Shown piece by piece: positions 1 through 8,497 of a DNA stretch of 64,000 nucleotides. Below the pieces are notes generated by a model. It saw only the letters and a list, made by a program, of their open reading frames with translations. It ran no database searches and was not told the origin of the DNA. This DNA is from Aquabacterium sp029268225 (lineage in GTDB: Bacteria > Pseudomonadota > Gammaproteobacteria > Burkholderiales > Burkholderiaceae_C): positions 1-64,000 of the forward strand of contig NZ_JBBEYB010000001.1 in NCBI RefSeq assembly GCF_037482285.1, given 5' to 3'. Within the stretch, counting starts at the first letter, position 1; each line of letters starts with the position of its first letter. A program made the position numbers and the translations under genes.

Positions 1-921
1 TTCCTTGATGGGCTTTGCTCTCACGACGTCGACGATGAGACTTGCGACCAGACCACGCAGATCGAAGCGGCGGTTGAACCTGTAGGCGAAGCCAGCAAGG
101 TAGTGCTCGGCGTACTTGCGGTAGTTCAGGGCATGGAAGGCTCCGGCCAACGTGGTCTTGAGATTGCCCAGCACGGTGTTGACCCACTTGAAGCTGGGCA
201 GGTCGCGCGGCTTGAGGGAGCCGACCACCATCGGGAGGTGAAGGCAACCGGCATCGGCCACCGCACTGAAGCAGGCCAAACCATCGCTGTGCACGCTGGT
301 GCCCGGTGCCAGATTGGACTTGGCCCACTTGCTGATCGCTTCAGAGGTGAACCCTCTGACCACATTGAGCTTGATGAACATCGGATGCCCGTGATCATTG
401 ACCGAGACAGCCGCGACAAAGGGGACCTTGTTCTCGGAGCCCCGACCGACTTTGCCGCCTGTGCGCTCGCCTCCGAGGTAAGCGTCATCGAGTTGCACCG
501 TGCCGCTGAGTTGGTGGGTGGCGTCTTGCGAGGCCATGGCCCGGTTGATCTTCTGATGCAACAGCCAGGCAGTGGGATAGCTCACGCCAAGCTGACGCTT
601 GAGCGCCAGGGCAGACAGGCCGGTTTTGGCCTGACTGATGAGGTAGATGGCCAAGAACCAGGTCGTCAGGGGCAGTTTGGTGTGTGCCATGAGACTGCCT
701 GCGGTCAGGGAGGTCTGATGCCGACAGCCATTGCACTGGAAGAGCTTACGGACACCGTGGCCGACCACATAGTGATCACTGCTGGAGCAGCGCGGACAGC
801 GAAATCCCTCAGGCCAGCGCGCGGCCTTGATCGCTTCGGCGCACTGTGCCTCGGTGCCAAAGCTACGAAGGAATTCCGGAATCGACATGCCGTGCTGGAA
901 CTGAATCTGGTTGAAGGCCAT
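1..921 (-). CDS. IS1595-family transposase, 3' end beyond window
   Basis: The frame is open for 307 codons from an ATG at 921 to the window edge, ending in ...AKPIKE without a stop. An N-terminal zinc ribbon is visible (CPRC about residue 43, CNGC about residue 65). A DDE-type (ISXO2-like) core follows: QLDDAYLGGE about residue 144, VHSDG about residue 210, and NRRF near the C-terminus, where the family's last acidic residue region lies. These are the hallmarks of IS1595-family transposases. Past the start codon an inverted repeat (GCTCACCCCA at 925-934 against TGGGGTGAGC at 972-981) may belong to the element end; I could not define the terminal repeat. The element lies directly upstream of brnQ and has probably displaced its promoter. 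Confidence 0.9.
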   Translation of the reverse strand, partial: MAFNQIQFQHGMSIPEFLRSFGTEAQCAEAIKAARWPEGFRCPRCSSSDHYVVGHGVRKLFQCNGCRHQTSLTAGSLMAHTKLPLTTWFLAIYLISQAKTGLSALALKRQLGVSYPTAWLLHQKINRAMASQDATHQLSGTVQLDDAYLGGERTGGKVGRGSENKVPFVAAVSVNDHGHPMFIKLNVVRGFTSEAISKWAKSNLAPGTSVHSDGLACFSAVADAGCLHLPMVVGSLKPRDLPSFKWVNTVLGNLKTTLAGAFHALNYRKYAEHYLAGFAYRFNRRFDLRGLVASLIVDVVRAKPIKE

Positions 922-1020
922 GGTGCTCACCCCACTGTAAGAAGACCACAGATTAGTGAGTCACAAGCTCATGGGGTGAGCCTCGCTGAGGCAGGTTTCT
1001 AATCAGGTCTGAAGTTGAAC

Positions 1021-2331
1021 ATGGCGCGTCTGAATCATTCTGATCTGTTGGCTCTGGGGTTCATGACCTTCGCGCTGTTTCTGGGCGCGGGCAACATCAT
1101 CTTTCCGCCCCTGGCAGGGTTGCAGGCCGGCGCGCATCTGCTGCCCGCCGCCATTGGCTTTCTGATCACGGCCGTGGGCCTGCCCTTGCTGACCGTGGTG
1201 GCACTGGCCCGGGTGGGCGGCGGCATGCCCGCCCTGACCGCACCGCTGGGCCAGCGCGCTGGCACCGCGCTGGCGGTGGCCGTCTACCTGGTGATCGGCC
1301 CGCTCTTTGCCACCCCGCGTGCGGCGGTGGCCTCGTTCGAAATCGGCATCAGCCCCTTCAGTGGCGAGGGCACCCTGGCCCTGTCGGTCTACAGCGGCGT
1401 GTTTTTCCTGGTGGTGTGGGCGCTGGTGCTGTTTCCAGGCCGCCTCATCGACATGGTGGGCAAGCTCATCACCCCGGTGCTGATCGTGGCCCTGATCCTG
1501 CTCGGCGCCGCCGGCCTGCACCTGCCCGCCGGCCCGGTGGCTCTGCCCCAGGGCGACTACGTGGCCCAGCCCCTGCTCAAGGGCTTTCTGGAAGGCTATC
1601 TGACCATGGACGCGCTGGGCGCGCTGGTTTTTGGCATCGTCATTGCCACGGCGGTGCGCGACCGCGGCGTGTTCGAGCGCCGCCTCGTCACCCGCTACTC
1701 GGTGATCGCCGTGCTGATTGCCGCCACAGCGCTGGCGCTGGTCTACCTCTCGCTGTTCTACCTGGGCGCTGGCAGCGCCGTTCTGGCACAAGGTGCCAGC
1801 AATGGCGGCGAGTTGCTGACGCGCTATGTGCAGCATACCTTCGGCACCTCCGGCCTGCTGCTGCTGGCCGTGGTCATCGTGCTGGCCTGCCTCACCACCG
1901 CCGTGGGCCTGATGACGGCGTGTGGCGAGTACTTCGGTGAGCTGCTGGGCCAGCCTTACCGGCGGGTCGCCACGCTCTTCGTGCTGATGAGCCTGCTGAT
2001 CTCCAACGTCGGGCTCACCCAACTGATCCAGTTTTCCATCCCGGTGCTGATGGGCCTGTATCCGCTGGCCATCATGCTGGTGGTGCTCAGCCTGGCAGAT
2101 GGCCTGTGGCGCGTGCCCGAGCGGGTATTCCGCCCCGTCATGACCGTGACCTGCGTGTTTGGCGCAGCCGATGGCCTCAATGCGGCCGGCATCGGGTTAG
2201 GGGTGACCACCCGCTTATTCCAGAGCCTGCCCCTGGCCGACGTGACCATGGGCTGGGTGCTGCCTGCGGCGTTCACGCTGGTGGTGGCTGCGGTACTGGA
2301 CCGCTGGCGTGATGGACCAGACGTCGGCTGA
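1021..2331 (+). CDS. brnQ: Branched-chain amino acid:cation symporter BrnQ
   Basis: The product is a 436-residue, very hydrophobic inner-membrane carrier of the LIVCS/BrnQ family, which imports leucine, isoleucine and valine with a cation. The N-terminal stretch LALGFMTFALFLGAGNIIFP and the later motifs GPLFATPRAAVASFEIGI, GYLTMDALGALVFGIVI and SQ/TQLIQFSIPVL match the family closely. Length equals E. coli BrnQ (about 439 aa), so the gene is complete despite the transposase ending 100 bp upstream. An in-frame TTG at 1015 is an alternative start, but the ATG at 1021 fits better. The ribosome-binding site is weak, and transcription may now depend on sequence at the IS end. Confidence 0.93.
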   Translation: MARLNHSDLLALGFMTFALFLGAGNIIFPPLAGLQAGAHLLPAAIGFLITAVGLPLLTVVALARVGGGMPALTAPLGQRAGTALAVAVYLVIGPLFATPRAAVASFEIGISPFSGEGTLALSVYSGVFFLVVWALVLFPGRLIDMVGKLITPVLIVALILLGAAGLHLPAGPVALPQGDYVAQPLLKGFLEGYLTMDALGALVFGIVIATAVRDRGVFERRLVTRYSVIAVLIAATALALVYLSLFYLGAGSAVLAQGASNGGELLTRYVQHTFGTSGLLLLAVVIVLACLTTAVGLMTACGEYFGELLGQPYRRVATLFVLMSLLISNVGLTQLIQFSIPVLMGLYPLAIMLVVLSLADGLWRVPERVFRPVMTVTCVFGAADGLNAAGIGLGVTTRLFQSLPLADVTMGWVLPAAFTLVVAAVLDRWRDGPDVG

Positions 2332-2366
2332 GGTGTCGTCCGGCTGAGACGCAAGGCATGGACACG

Positions 2367-2684
2367 TCAGATCAGCCACCCCACCGCCATGGAAGCCATG
2401 TTCGCCAAGCAGGCACATGCCACAGCGACGGTCCATGGAGCCGGGAGCATGAATCGGAGCAAGAGACTCTCCGTGGCCCACACCACGAGCTCAATGATCA
2501 GAATGCCCTGTAGGTACTCGGCAGGCGCCAGCAATCCCGATGCCCACCATGCCACCGGGTGAGTCAAGGATGTGGCCACCATTCCAGCCAACACCACACG
2601 CCTCACATCGTACGGGTACAGCATCACCACGAGGAGTGGCAACTCCACCACCAACGACAGGAACCATGCCTCATGTTGATGCAT
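2367..2684 (-). CDS. Small membrane protein, unknown function
   Basis: A 105-residue hydrophobic protein with about three predicted membrane segments (around residues 7-25, 28-50 and 55-100). I do not recognise the family. It starts 20 bp downstream of the larger membrane protein gene on the same strand, and an SD-like GGA lies 10 bases before the ATG, so the two are probably co-transcribed and may form one membrane assembly. No catalytic motif is visible. Confidence 0.6.
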   Translation of the reverse strand: MHQHEAWFLSLVVELPLLVVMLYPYDVRRVVLAGMVATSLTHPVAWWASGLLAPAEYLQGILIIELVVWATESLLLRFMLPAPWTVAVACACLANMASMAVGWLI

Positions 2685-2704
2685 TCAACCGTCCGATGTC
2701 TGCA

Positions 2705-3658
2705 TCACGTCTGTGGTGGGCCAGATGGCTGGCCTATCAGCACCATCCACAGAATCGGCCACTCAAGCCAGGCGTGAAATCCTGCGGCAATGCCGTACAG
2801 CTGACGCGCCCGACCATAGTCGATCCAGAAGTACACCATCAAGACACTGGCAGCGATCACGGTCAACCACACCAGCTTTGTTCCCATCACGGCGACCGAA
2901 GCGGTGCGTGCTGTCGCGGGTAGCCAGCGCATGACCGCCAGGTAATGAAGGCACTGTGCCATCGCCAAAGCGCTCATCAGGGCCCCCTGCTGTCCTTCAC
3001 CCCAGGCTAACCAAGAATGGGGAATCTGTTGTGCCAGCAACTTCGCTTCGTTTTCAGATGTGCGCAGGAAGACCTCATGCCCCGAGTACCCTGCCATGGC
3101 CACCACCACAGGCAGGCTGAAGTAAATGGCAAACGCGCGAAGCATGGGACGATGCTGCCGATTTTCTCGCGCCAGATCCCAAGCCAAACCCAGAGGGGTG
3201 AAGTTGTGGACCATCGACAAGATCAGCAAAGCGATCAGCCACTGACCTTGTTCCAATAGCCAGAAAAGCCCAATCGCCATGGCAAGGGCGCAGAGCCGAG
3301 CCGGCCAGGCAAGGCGCATGGGAGCCACCGCCATGACGATCGCCAACACCAGCAAGGTCGCCAAGTCTGCAATTTGCCCTACATCCTGAGGGTACGCCCC
3401 CAGCCACACGCCAGTGCGCACGACCGCCTGACAAGCCAGCGTCAAACCAATGGGTATCCACCAGCGCCATGGCCATCTGCCCCGGTATCGATGCGAGATG
3501 TATGCCAACTCTGCGATCACGTGAGGCAAGCCAAACAACGCGAGTGAGACCAGATACAGCGGAACTGGCATCAACAGGGCCAGCGCCAGCAACAACACAA
3601 CCTCCCCATGTCGACGCTCAAGGGGAAGGCATGACGGCAAATGCGAGGCACGACGCAT
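2705..3658 (-). CDS. Polytopic membrane protein, unknown function
   Basis: A 317-residue protein with eight or nine likely transmembrane segments. The start is placed at the ATG at 3658 because GGAG lies 9 bases upstream (TTTTGGAG) and because it leaves a 28 bp gap to the preceding gene; a longer reading would run into that gene. Conserved-looking polar patches inside the hydrophobic part include LFGLPHVIAELAYISHRYRG near the N-terminus and SMVHNFTPLGLAWDL mid-protein. Their histidines suggest a membrane enzyme or metal-binding protein, but this is inference. It is followed by the small membrane protein at 2684. Confidence 0.7.
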   Translation of the reverse strand: MRRASHLPSCLPLERRHGEVVLLLALALLMPVPLYLVSLALFGLPHVIAELAYISHRYRGRWPWRWWIPIGLTLACQAVVRTGVWLGAYPQDVGQIADLATLLVLAIVMAVAPMRLAWPARLCALAMAIGLFWLLEQGQWLIALLILSMVHNFTPLGLAWDLARENRQHRPMLRAFAIYFSLPVVVAMAGYSGHEVFLRTSENEAKLLAQQIPHSWLAWGEGQQGALMSALAMAQCLHYLAVMRWLPATARTASVAVMGTKLVWLTVIAASVLMVYFWIDYGRARQLYGIAAGFHAWLEWPILWMVLIGQPSGPPQT

Positions 3659-3686
3659 GCATGTGCTCCAAAAGATCAGGCACACC

Positions 3687-4319
3687 TCACTGGAACAGCT
3701 TTTTGAACCAGCCGACGGTTTCAAACTCCGGAGGGGGCAAAGCAGGTGCTTCGCATTGGATGACGTCACGCGTCATCTCGCGGTGTCCCTGGTAATAGAA
3801 ACCCCGGCGTTCCGTCACACGCGCACAGACGCCAGGGAAGCGATGCACGCCGCCTTTGCCGGTGATGCGCATCTCGGCCACGCAGGCAGCCCCCACCGTC
3901 TTGTCTTGGCAAAACACATCGACCGGAGGCGCCGCCAGCGGCTTGCAGTTCAGAAATCCAGGGGCCATGTTCTCAGGCTGGCGACACAACGAAGCGTCAT
4001 GTACCCAGCCCACATCGTCACCAGGCAGTTGGCGATCGATGATGACTCTTGATTCGACATCACACACCAGATCGATGGTGAGCGCCTGTGTGTTCAAGGT
4101 GCGTTTGCAGGAGCCCGCGCCCCCTCCAGAAAATGGCGTCCCAGGCAGCACGCAGGCATCGCCTGACTTTCTACCCGAACAATGTCGCTCAATGCGGTCC
4201 ACCAGATTGGGGTGCTTTTGCATGCGCAAGCCCACGTCAACCACCTGCGGGGGCAGCACATCGGCACGGCTCATGCAGTGGATGGCAAGAAGGGCCAAAG
4301 CGGGTAAAAGCTTGTGCAT
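3687..4319 (-). CDS. Exported cysteine-rich protein, unknown function
   Basis: A 210-residue protein starting MHKLLPALALLAIHCMSRAD, a typical Sec signal peptide. The mature part has ten cysteines spread along it (HCSG, GDAC, GSCK, LVCD, SLCR, LNCK, VFCQ, AACV, GVCA, IQCE), consistent with several disulfides in the periplasm or outside the cell. The ATG at 4319 is chosen over longer readings because GGAG lies 7 bases upstream and the signal peptide begins there. It is the first gene of a minus-strand trio with the two membrane proteins, and divergent from the plus-strand cluster at 4461. No known family was recognised. Confidence 0.7.
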   Translation of the reverse strand: MHKLLPALALLAIHCMSRADVLPPQVVDVGLRMQKHPNLVDRIERHCSGRKSGDACVLPGTPFSGGGAGSCKRTLNTQALTIDLVCDVESRVIIDRQLPGDDVGWVHDASLCRQPENMAPGFLNCKPLAAPPVDVFCQDKTVGAACVAEMRITGKGGVHRFPGVCARVTERRGFYYQGHREMTRDVIQCEAPALPPPEFETVGWFKKLFQ

Positions 4320-4460
4320 GAGAGCGCTCCGATGTGAGGTTAACGCGGTGGAAGTATCAACGATCCGTCCAAGATGTTGGCAAAGAACCCCCCCACAGAT
4401 CGTTGAAGCACCATTACCATCGTCCGTGAACGCCATTGACCAGATGACAAGGAGTGAGTT

Positions 4461-5156
4461 GTGACCGTCACGCGTCGCTGGGCAAGCCCCCTGGCTGGAT
4501 TGGGAATGGTCTGGATCGGCCTGATGGGGCATGCCAACGTCTCACATGCACATCCACCAGATTTGGTACTTCAGTTGGACATGACGGCGTGCCAACCTCG
4601 GTGCATGCCGCGTGCGGTGGTCCGAAGCCCTGTCGCGCCGATGCGCGATCGAACCGTCTGGGTCGATGACTCACAGCCTGCGGACGCCCGCATTGTGCTC
4701 AAACCACAGTCGATTGAATGGTGGGTGGGCACGGAGGTGCGCCCCAGGTTCACACTGACATCCGATCCCCGCTGGCACGCGGCCGATGGTGGCTTGCGAG
4801 AGCAGTGGGAAACTGCGCTCACGCGGGTGTTTCTGGCACGTTCACTGCTCTATGCGGCCTTTGCCAACCCGCAATCGACGGTGAAGGTCTCTGTGCATCG
4901 GCGCGGCCCCACTGAGATCGGGCTGAGCCTGCACAACACTGGCAAGCGGACACAAGGCATGGAGGTATTTTTTGTCGATCGCACGTACGGCCTGCAGCGT
5001 CGATCCTTGTCCCCCATGGCAGAAGGTGAAGCCCGTGAGCTGGCGTGGTCCGTGGGTGACACCGCCGATCCCGCTCAAGTCGTGCTGCAGGTTCGGCGCG
5101 ATGGTGAATCGCAATTCTCGGCCACACGCCTGCAGGCCAATGCAGACGCGCCATGA
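4461..5156 (+). CDS. Exported protein of an RHS-linked locus, unknown function
   Basis: A 231-residue protein with a GTG start preceded by a strong AAGGAG six bases upstream. Residues 1-30 form a signal peptide ending near VSHAHP. The mature domain looks beta-rich (KPQSIEWWVGTEVRPRFTLTS, then VEVFFVDRTYGL-like strands). No family was recognised. It is 15 bp upstream of the RHS-type gene and in the same direction, so the two are probably one operon, and it may be an accessory or chaperone for it; that role is inferred from position only. Confidence 0.65.
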   Translation: MTVTRRWASPLAGLGMVWIGLMGHANVSHAHPPDLVLQLDMTACQPRCMPRAVVRSPVAPMRDRTVWVDDSQPADARIVLKPQSIEWWVGTEVRPRFTLTSDPRWHAADGGLREQWETALTRVFLARSLLYAAFANPQSTVKVSVHRRGPTEIGLSLHNTGKRTQGMEVFFVDRTYGLQRRSLSPMAEGEARELAWSVGDTADPAQVVLQVRRDGESQFSATRLQANADAP

Positions 5157-5171
5157 GGTAAGGAAGTGGTC

Positions 5172-6017
5172 ATGACCTGTCAACCCGTGAAAAGCTCGGT
5201 CACCGCTTGCTTGGTCCTGCAGTTGTCATTGACCCCAAGTTGGGCAGAGCTAACCCGGCAAGGTGATCACGTCCATTTGTCCCACCGCGATGTGGCCATG
5301 ACTGTCCATCAGCACACATTGGCCTTTGAGCGTACCTACAACGCCCAGTCTACTCATTCGGGCTGGGTGGGCACCGGCTGGGGCTCTGTATATGAGACCT
5401 ACGTGGCGGCGGGTACAAATGGCGCCTTCGTGATTCACGAGAACGGCAATGGCCCGCAACATGTCTATCGCCGCCCCCGACCGGATGAGGCGCCGAGCGG
5501 CTGGATTCTGGCCCTGCCGACCCGAACGCTGTTGCAAGATTCCCGTTGCGCTTCAGGCTACTTGCAAGTGACCGCCCAGGGCTACCGTCGCGGATCATGT
5601 AGCGGGCATGAAGACTTTTTCGATCAACAGGGGCGATTGTTGAGCCGCGAAGCCTGGGACGGGTACAAGTTTGAGGTGATCTACGAAGCTGGCCGAGCGA
5701 CGCACATTCAGGACAGCCTTGGCCAGACGTTGACGCTGCACTGGAGTGAGGCAGGCAAGCTGACCCAGGTACGCGATCCAGCGGGTATCAGTGTCAGTTA
5801 TGAGCATGACGGTGCCGGCAATTTGCTGAAGTCCACCGACACCACAGGGCGACTGATTCAATATGCCTATGGTGATCAGCGCAAGCTGACGCAGCGCTCC
5901 CACCCCGACGATCGTCACCAGCAAGTCGCCATCTCGCCAGCTCACCATGGGTGGAGCCCCCTTTCATGTCTTTGGCGAGATCCCTCAGAATCTCTTCGGG
6001 TGGACGACACTCGCTGA
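5172..6017 (+). pseudogene. Truncated RHS/YD-repeat exported protein
   Basis: A signal peptide (about residues 1-26, ending SWAELT) is followed by a DUF6531-like opening (FERTYNAQSTHSGWVGTGWG). RHS/YD repeats come next: YDGxG-type units such as TLHWSEAGKLTQVRDPAG, then SYEHDGAGNLLKSTDTTGR and IQYAYGDQRKLTQ. Family members are usually 1,000-1,600 residues; this one stops after 281. RHS character disappears after about 5915, and the codons that follow are unlike the family. From about 5945 a different frame stays open (ending ...RSMDEHRAC), suggesting a deletion or frameshift scar rather than a natural end. ATG 5172 has AGGA seven bases upstream. RHS proteins usually deliver or encapsulate a C-terminal toxin; that part is missing here. 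Confidence 0.8.
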
Positions 6018-6055
6018 GACAGTCGCCCTCTTGGATTCACACATTCGGAGCATGG

Positions 6056-6877
6056 ATGAGCACAGAGCCTGCCTTGTGGCGCCCCCTTATCGGCCACGCC
6101 CACTACGTTGCCTTGGGGCTCCTGTTGTGTGGACAAGGTACCGTGACCGCTTGCGTTGAAACACAGGTGCCAGATCGTGTGATCCACCTGCGTCATTGGT
6201 CACCGGATGGCACCTCAGGCAAACCACGCGCGCCAGAGCCTCACAACATGCCCATTGGATGGGTGTATGCCTATGCCGTGCCGACAGATGCGACCGTCAT
6301 CGTCAAGCCGCTGCAACAAGGCGCAATGGCACCGCTTGAGGTTCTTGGAGACGATGCCGTCGAGCGTCTTCGCCCCATGTTCAAAAGGTCACCTTCGGAT
6401 GCACCGGTCGAGCGTTTGTCGGCGGCACGAAAGTGGGTGTACGTTCATGCAGCCAGTTTCGGCAAGGCAGAGATGCAACTGAGCAGTCCATCGGGATGGA
6501 ACTACTCTGTTGTGCTCGGTATGGTGTATCCACAACCAACGCCGAGTGGCGAGCCCATTCCCCTCATGACCAGCCAGAACGAGCCAGAACCACAGTTTGT
6601 GCTGGATGCGAATCGCAATACATTGTGGATCAGCGTCACGGGGCACCTGAATGATGGGTGGAGGATGACAAACGGTCAGGCAACCACCCTGCAATTGGTG
6701 CGACTGGAGCAACTCGCGGTGCCCGAAGGCGATGAGCCGCGGGTCGGTGTCTTTCTGGTCGGCAGTCGGTCAATGCGTCCCGGCACGATTGACATTCAAC
6801 GCGGAAGTGGCACCTCTGATTCATCCCAGACCTTCCGCTTCCACATTCAGGTCAGGCCCGTTGCAACTTGTGGGTAA
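6056..6877 (+). CDS. Exported protein of an RHS-linked locus, unknown function
   Basis: A 273-residue protein whose N-terminus (MSTEPALWRP, then a hydrophobic stretch around residues 14-30 ending in CGQGTVTAC) looks like a signal peptide or lipoprotein-type leader. The start at 6056 has GGAG five bases upstream. The body is rich in short beta-strand-like segments, with alternating polar and hydrophobic residues. No known family was recognised. The stop codon (6875-6877) lies only five bases before the left end of the IS5-family element at 6883, so the insertion just missed the reading frame but removed whatever followed. Confidence 0.65.
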   Translation: MSTEPALWRPLIGHAHYVALGLLLCGQGTVTACVETQVPDRVIHLRHWSPDGTSGKPRAPEPHNMPIGWVYAYAVPTDATVIVKPLQQGAMAPLEVLGDDAVERLRPMFKRSPSDAPVERLSAARKWVYVHAASFGKAEMQLSSPSGWNYSVVLGMVYPQPTPSGEPIPLMTSQNEPEPQFVLDANRNTLWISVTGHLNDGWRMTNGQATTLQLVRLEQLAVPEGDEPRVGVFLVGSRSMRPGTIDIQRGSGTSDSSQTFRFHIQVRPVATCG

Positions 6878-6882
6878 CCTAA

Positions 6883-8093
6883 GGAACCTCTGCACTACCC
6901 CGCCCACTCGTTCGTGGCGACGAGTTCAGGGTCAATATCGTTTCGTAGGATGGGATCGAAACAGATGCTGAACGGTTCTTGGGCTCCAGCAAGCCCCTTC
7001 GTGGGCCCTCTGCAGCCTCATCCGGCCCCAGTGAGCCCACTGCGGGCGCACTTATCCCGTCGCAGCCAGCAAGGCTTTGCGCGCCAGCCACAGATTGACC
7101 AGCGCAAACAGGACGTTGAGCTGCGCGCCGTTCTTGGCCAAGCCTCGATAGGGCGTCTTGCGGTAGCCAAACTGGCATTTGAGTACCCGAAACGGATGCT
7201 CACCCTTGGCACGAATGCGCGCCTTGGTGCGTTCCAAGGCATCCATCACCTGGCCAAGAAAAGTGCGCTTGTCCAATGCCCGGCGCTTGCCCGGCCGCAT
7301 GGCCACGTGCCAAGCGACTTGCTTGCCCTGGTTTTCCGCTCGCTTGTCCACTCCCTGATAGCCCGCATCGGCAAAGACGTCGGTCTCTTGCCCGTGCAAG
7401 AGCCGATGCGCCTGCGTCACATCCGAGACGTTGGCAGCGGTGGCCACCACCGTGTGTACCAGCCCTGTCTCGGCGTCGACCCCAACGTGCGCTTTCATGC
7501 CGAAGTACCACTGGTTGCCCTTCTTCGTCTGGTGCATCTCAGGGTCGCGCTCACGGCGGGCGTTCTTGGTCGAGCTGGGAGCAGCAATGAGCGTGGCATC
7601 CACGATGGTGCCGCTCTTGAGCATGAGGCCACGCTCGGTCAGGATGCGATTGACCGTCTCGAGGATACGCTGGCTCAGGCCGTGTTGCTCCAGCAGGTGG
7701 CGAAAGCGCAGGATGGTGCTCTCATCCGGCACGACATCCACCCCCAGGTCCAGACCAACAAAGCTCGCCAGCAGCGGCGTGTCGTACAAGGCTTCCTCCA
7801 CCGCCGGGTCCGACAGACCAAACCACTGCTGCAAAAAATGAATCCTCAGCAGCTTCTCTACCGCAAAGGGTGGCCGCCCACCCTTGGGACCCGCCTTCGG
7901 CGCATACGGCTCGATGAGTGCGACCAACTCTGCCCACGGCACCACACGGTCCATCTGCTCCAAAAACGCACGCTTGCGGGTGCGCTTGGCGCGCAGCTCA
8001 AAGCCCGTATACATCGGCGCCTCCAGACTCATCTGCTTCATGTCGCTATTGTCCCATCCCGGCAGTCTGGCAGGAAGGTTTTGCAGACCTTCC
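6883..8093 (-). mobile_element. IS5-family insertion sequence A (1.2 kb)
   Basis: The ends are imperfect inverted repeats. Reading inward, the left end starts GGAACCTCTGCACTACC at 6883 and the right end starts GGAAGGTCTGCAAAACC at 8093. The element is 1,211 bp, normal for the IS5 group, and holds one transposase gene on the minus strand. Flanking tetranucleotides are CTAA (6879-6882) and TTAG (8094-8097). Each fits the family's YTAR target, but they are not a direct repeat of each other. Confidence 0.85.
7052..8041 (-). CDS. IS5-family transposase (element A)
   Basis: A 329-residue DDE transposase, apparently full length and uninterrupted. An N-terminal DUF772-type domain (LLRIHFLQQWFGLSDPAVEE, about residues 64-83) is followed by a DDE core. 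Its motifs are GTIVDATLIAAPSSTKN with the first Asp, KAHVGVDAETG, then DAGYQG with the second Asp, and the family C-terminal GEHPFRVLKCQFGYRKT. It is related to, but clearly different from, the transposase at 18855-19853, so the two elements are not recent copies of each other. The gene occupies almost all of the element between its terminal repeats. Confidence 0.93.
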   Translation of the reverse strand: MKQMSLEAPMYTGFELRAKRTRKRAFLEQMDRVVPWAELVALIEPYAPKAGPKGGRPPFAVEKLLRIHFLQQWFGLSDPAVEEALYDTPLLASFVGLDLGVDVVPDESTILRFRHLLEQHGLSQRILETVNRILTERGLMLKSGTIVDATLIAAPSSTKNARRERDPEMHQTKKGNQWYFGMKAHVGVDAETGLVHTVVATAANVSDVTQAHRLLHGQETDVFADAGYQGVDKRAENQGKQVAWHVAMRPGKRRALDKRTFLGQVMDALERTKARIRAKGEHPFRVLKCQFGYRKTPYRGLAKNGAQLNVLFALVNLWLARKALLAATG

Positions 8094-8222
8094 TTAGCAA
8101 TGTCCCTCAGCCCACCTGATCATCTGCAACGGGCAAGCGCACGTACGCGCCGCTGCGATGATCAGGCGCGGGAGGGTGGTTTTAAGATCGAATCGGCGAT
8201 TGAAGCAATAAGCCACTTCGGC
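8094..8222 (-). pseudogene. IS1595-family transposase C-terminal relic
   Basis: Read on the minus strand, about 42 codons (EVAYCFNRRFDLKTTLPRLI and onward, ending EGHC and a TAA) closely resemble the C-terminus of the intact IS1595 transposase at 1-921 (GFAYRFNRRFDLRGLVASLI). No upstream part of the gene is present. The TAA overlaps the TTAG flanking element A, so element A inserted at the very end of this relic. Confidence 0.65.
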
Positions 8223-8260
8223 AGTCGTCGCTGCGGATCGCGTTCCGCGAATCGCTGCCG

Positions 8261-8452
8261 TCAGAGCCACTCGCCGAACTTTTCCACCTTGTCGTCGCCG
8301 GCCTGCGGTCGGTCAGGCAAGACCAAGTGCTCGTATCCCTGCCTGACGGCCTGGTCTCGGATCGCGTGCACCCGGGAAACGGCATCTACGAACTCCTGCT
8401 CGGTCAGCTTGTGAATGCGATCTGGTGCCAGTAACTCGCGCAGCTCAGACGA
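8261..8452 (-). pseudogene. Gene fragment without start, unknown
   Basis: An open stretch of about 63 codons bounded by two stops, with protein-like composition (LTEQEFVDAVSRVHAIRDQA, then a run ending DKVEKFGEWL). There is no plausible start, and the stretch sits between the IS1595 relic and the lysR-type gene. It looks like the C-terminus of a lost gene; I do not recognise it. Confidence 0.3.
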
Positions 8453-8497
8453 CTACTCCTGAAGGCAACGACAGCAGAGCGGCCCGCTCGCGCCCGG

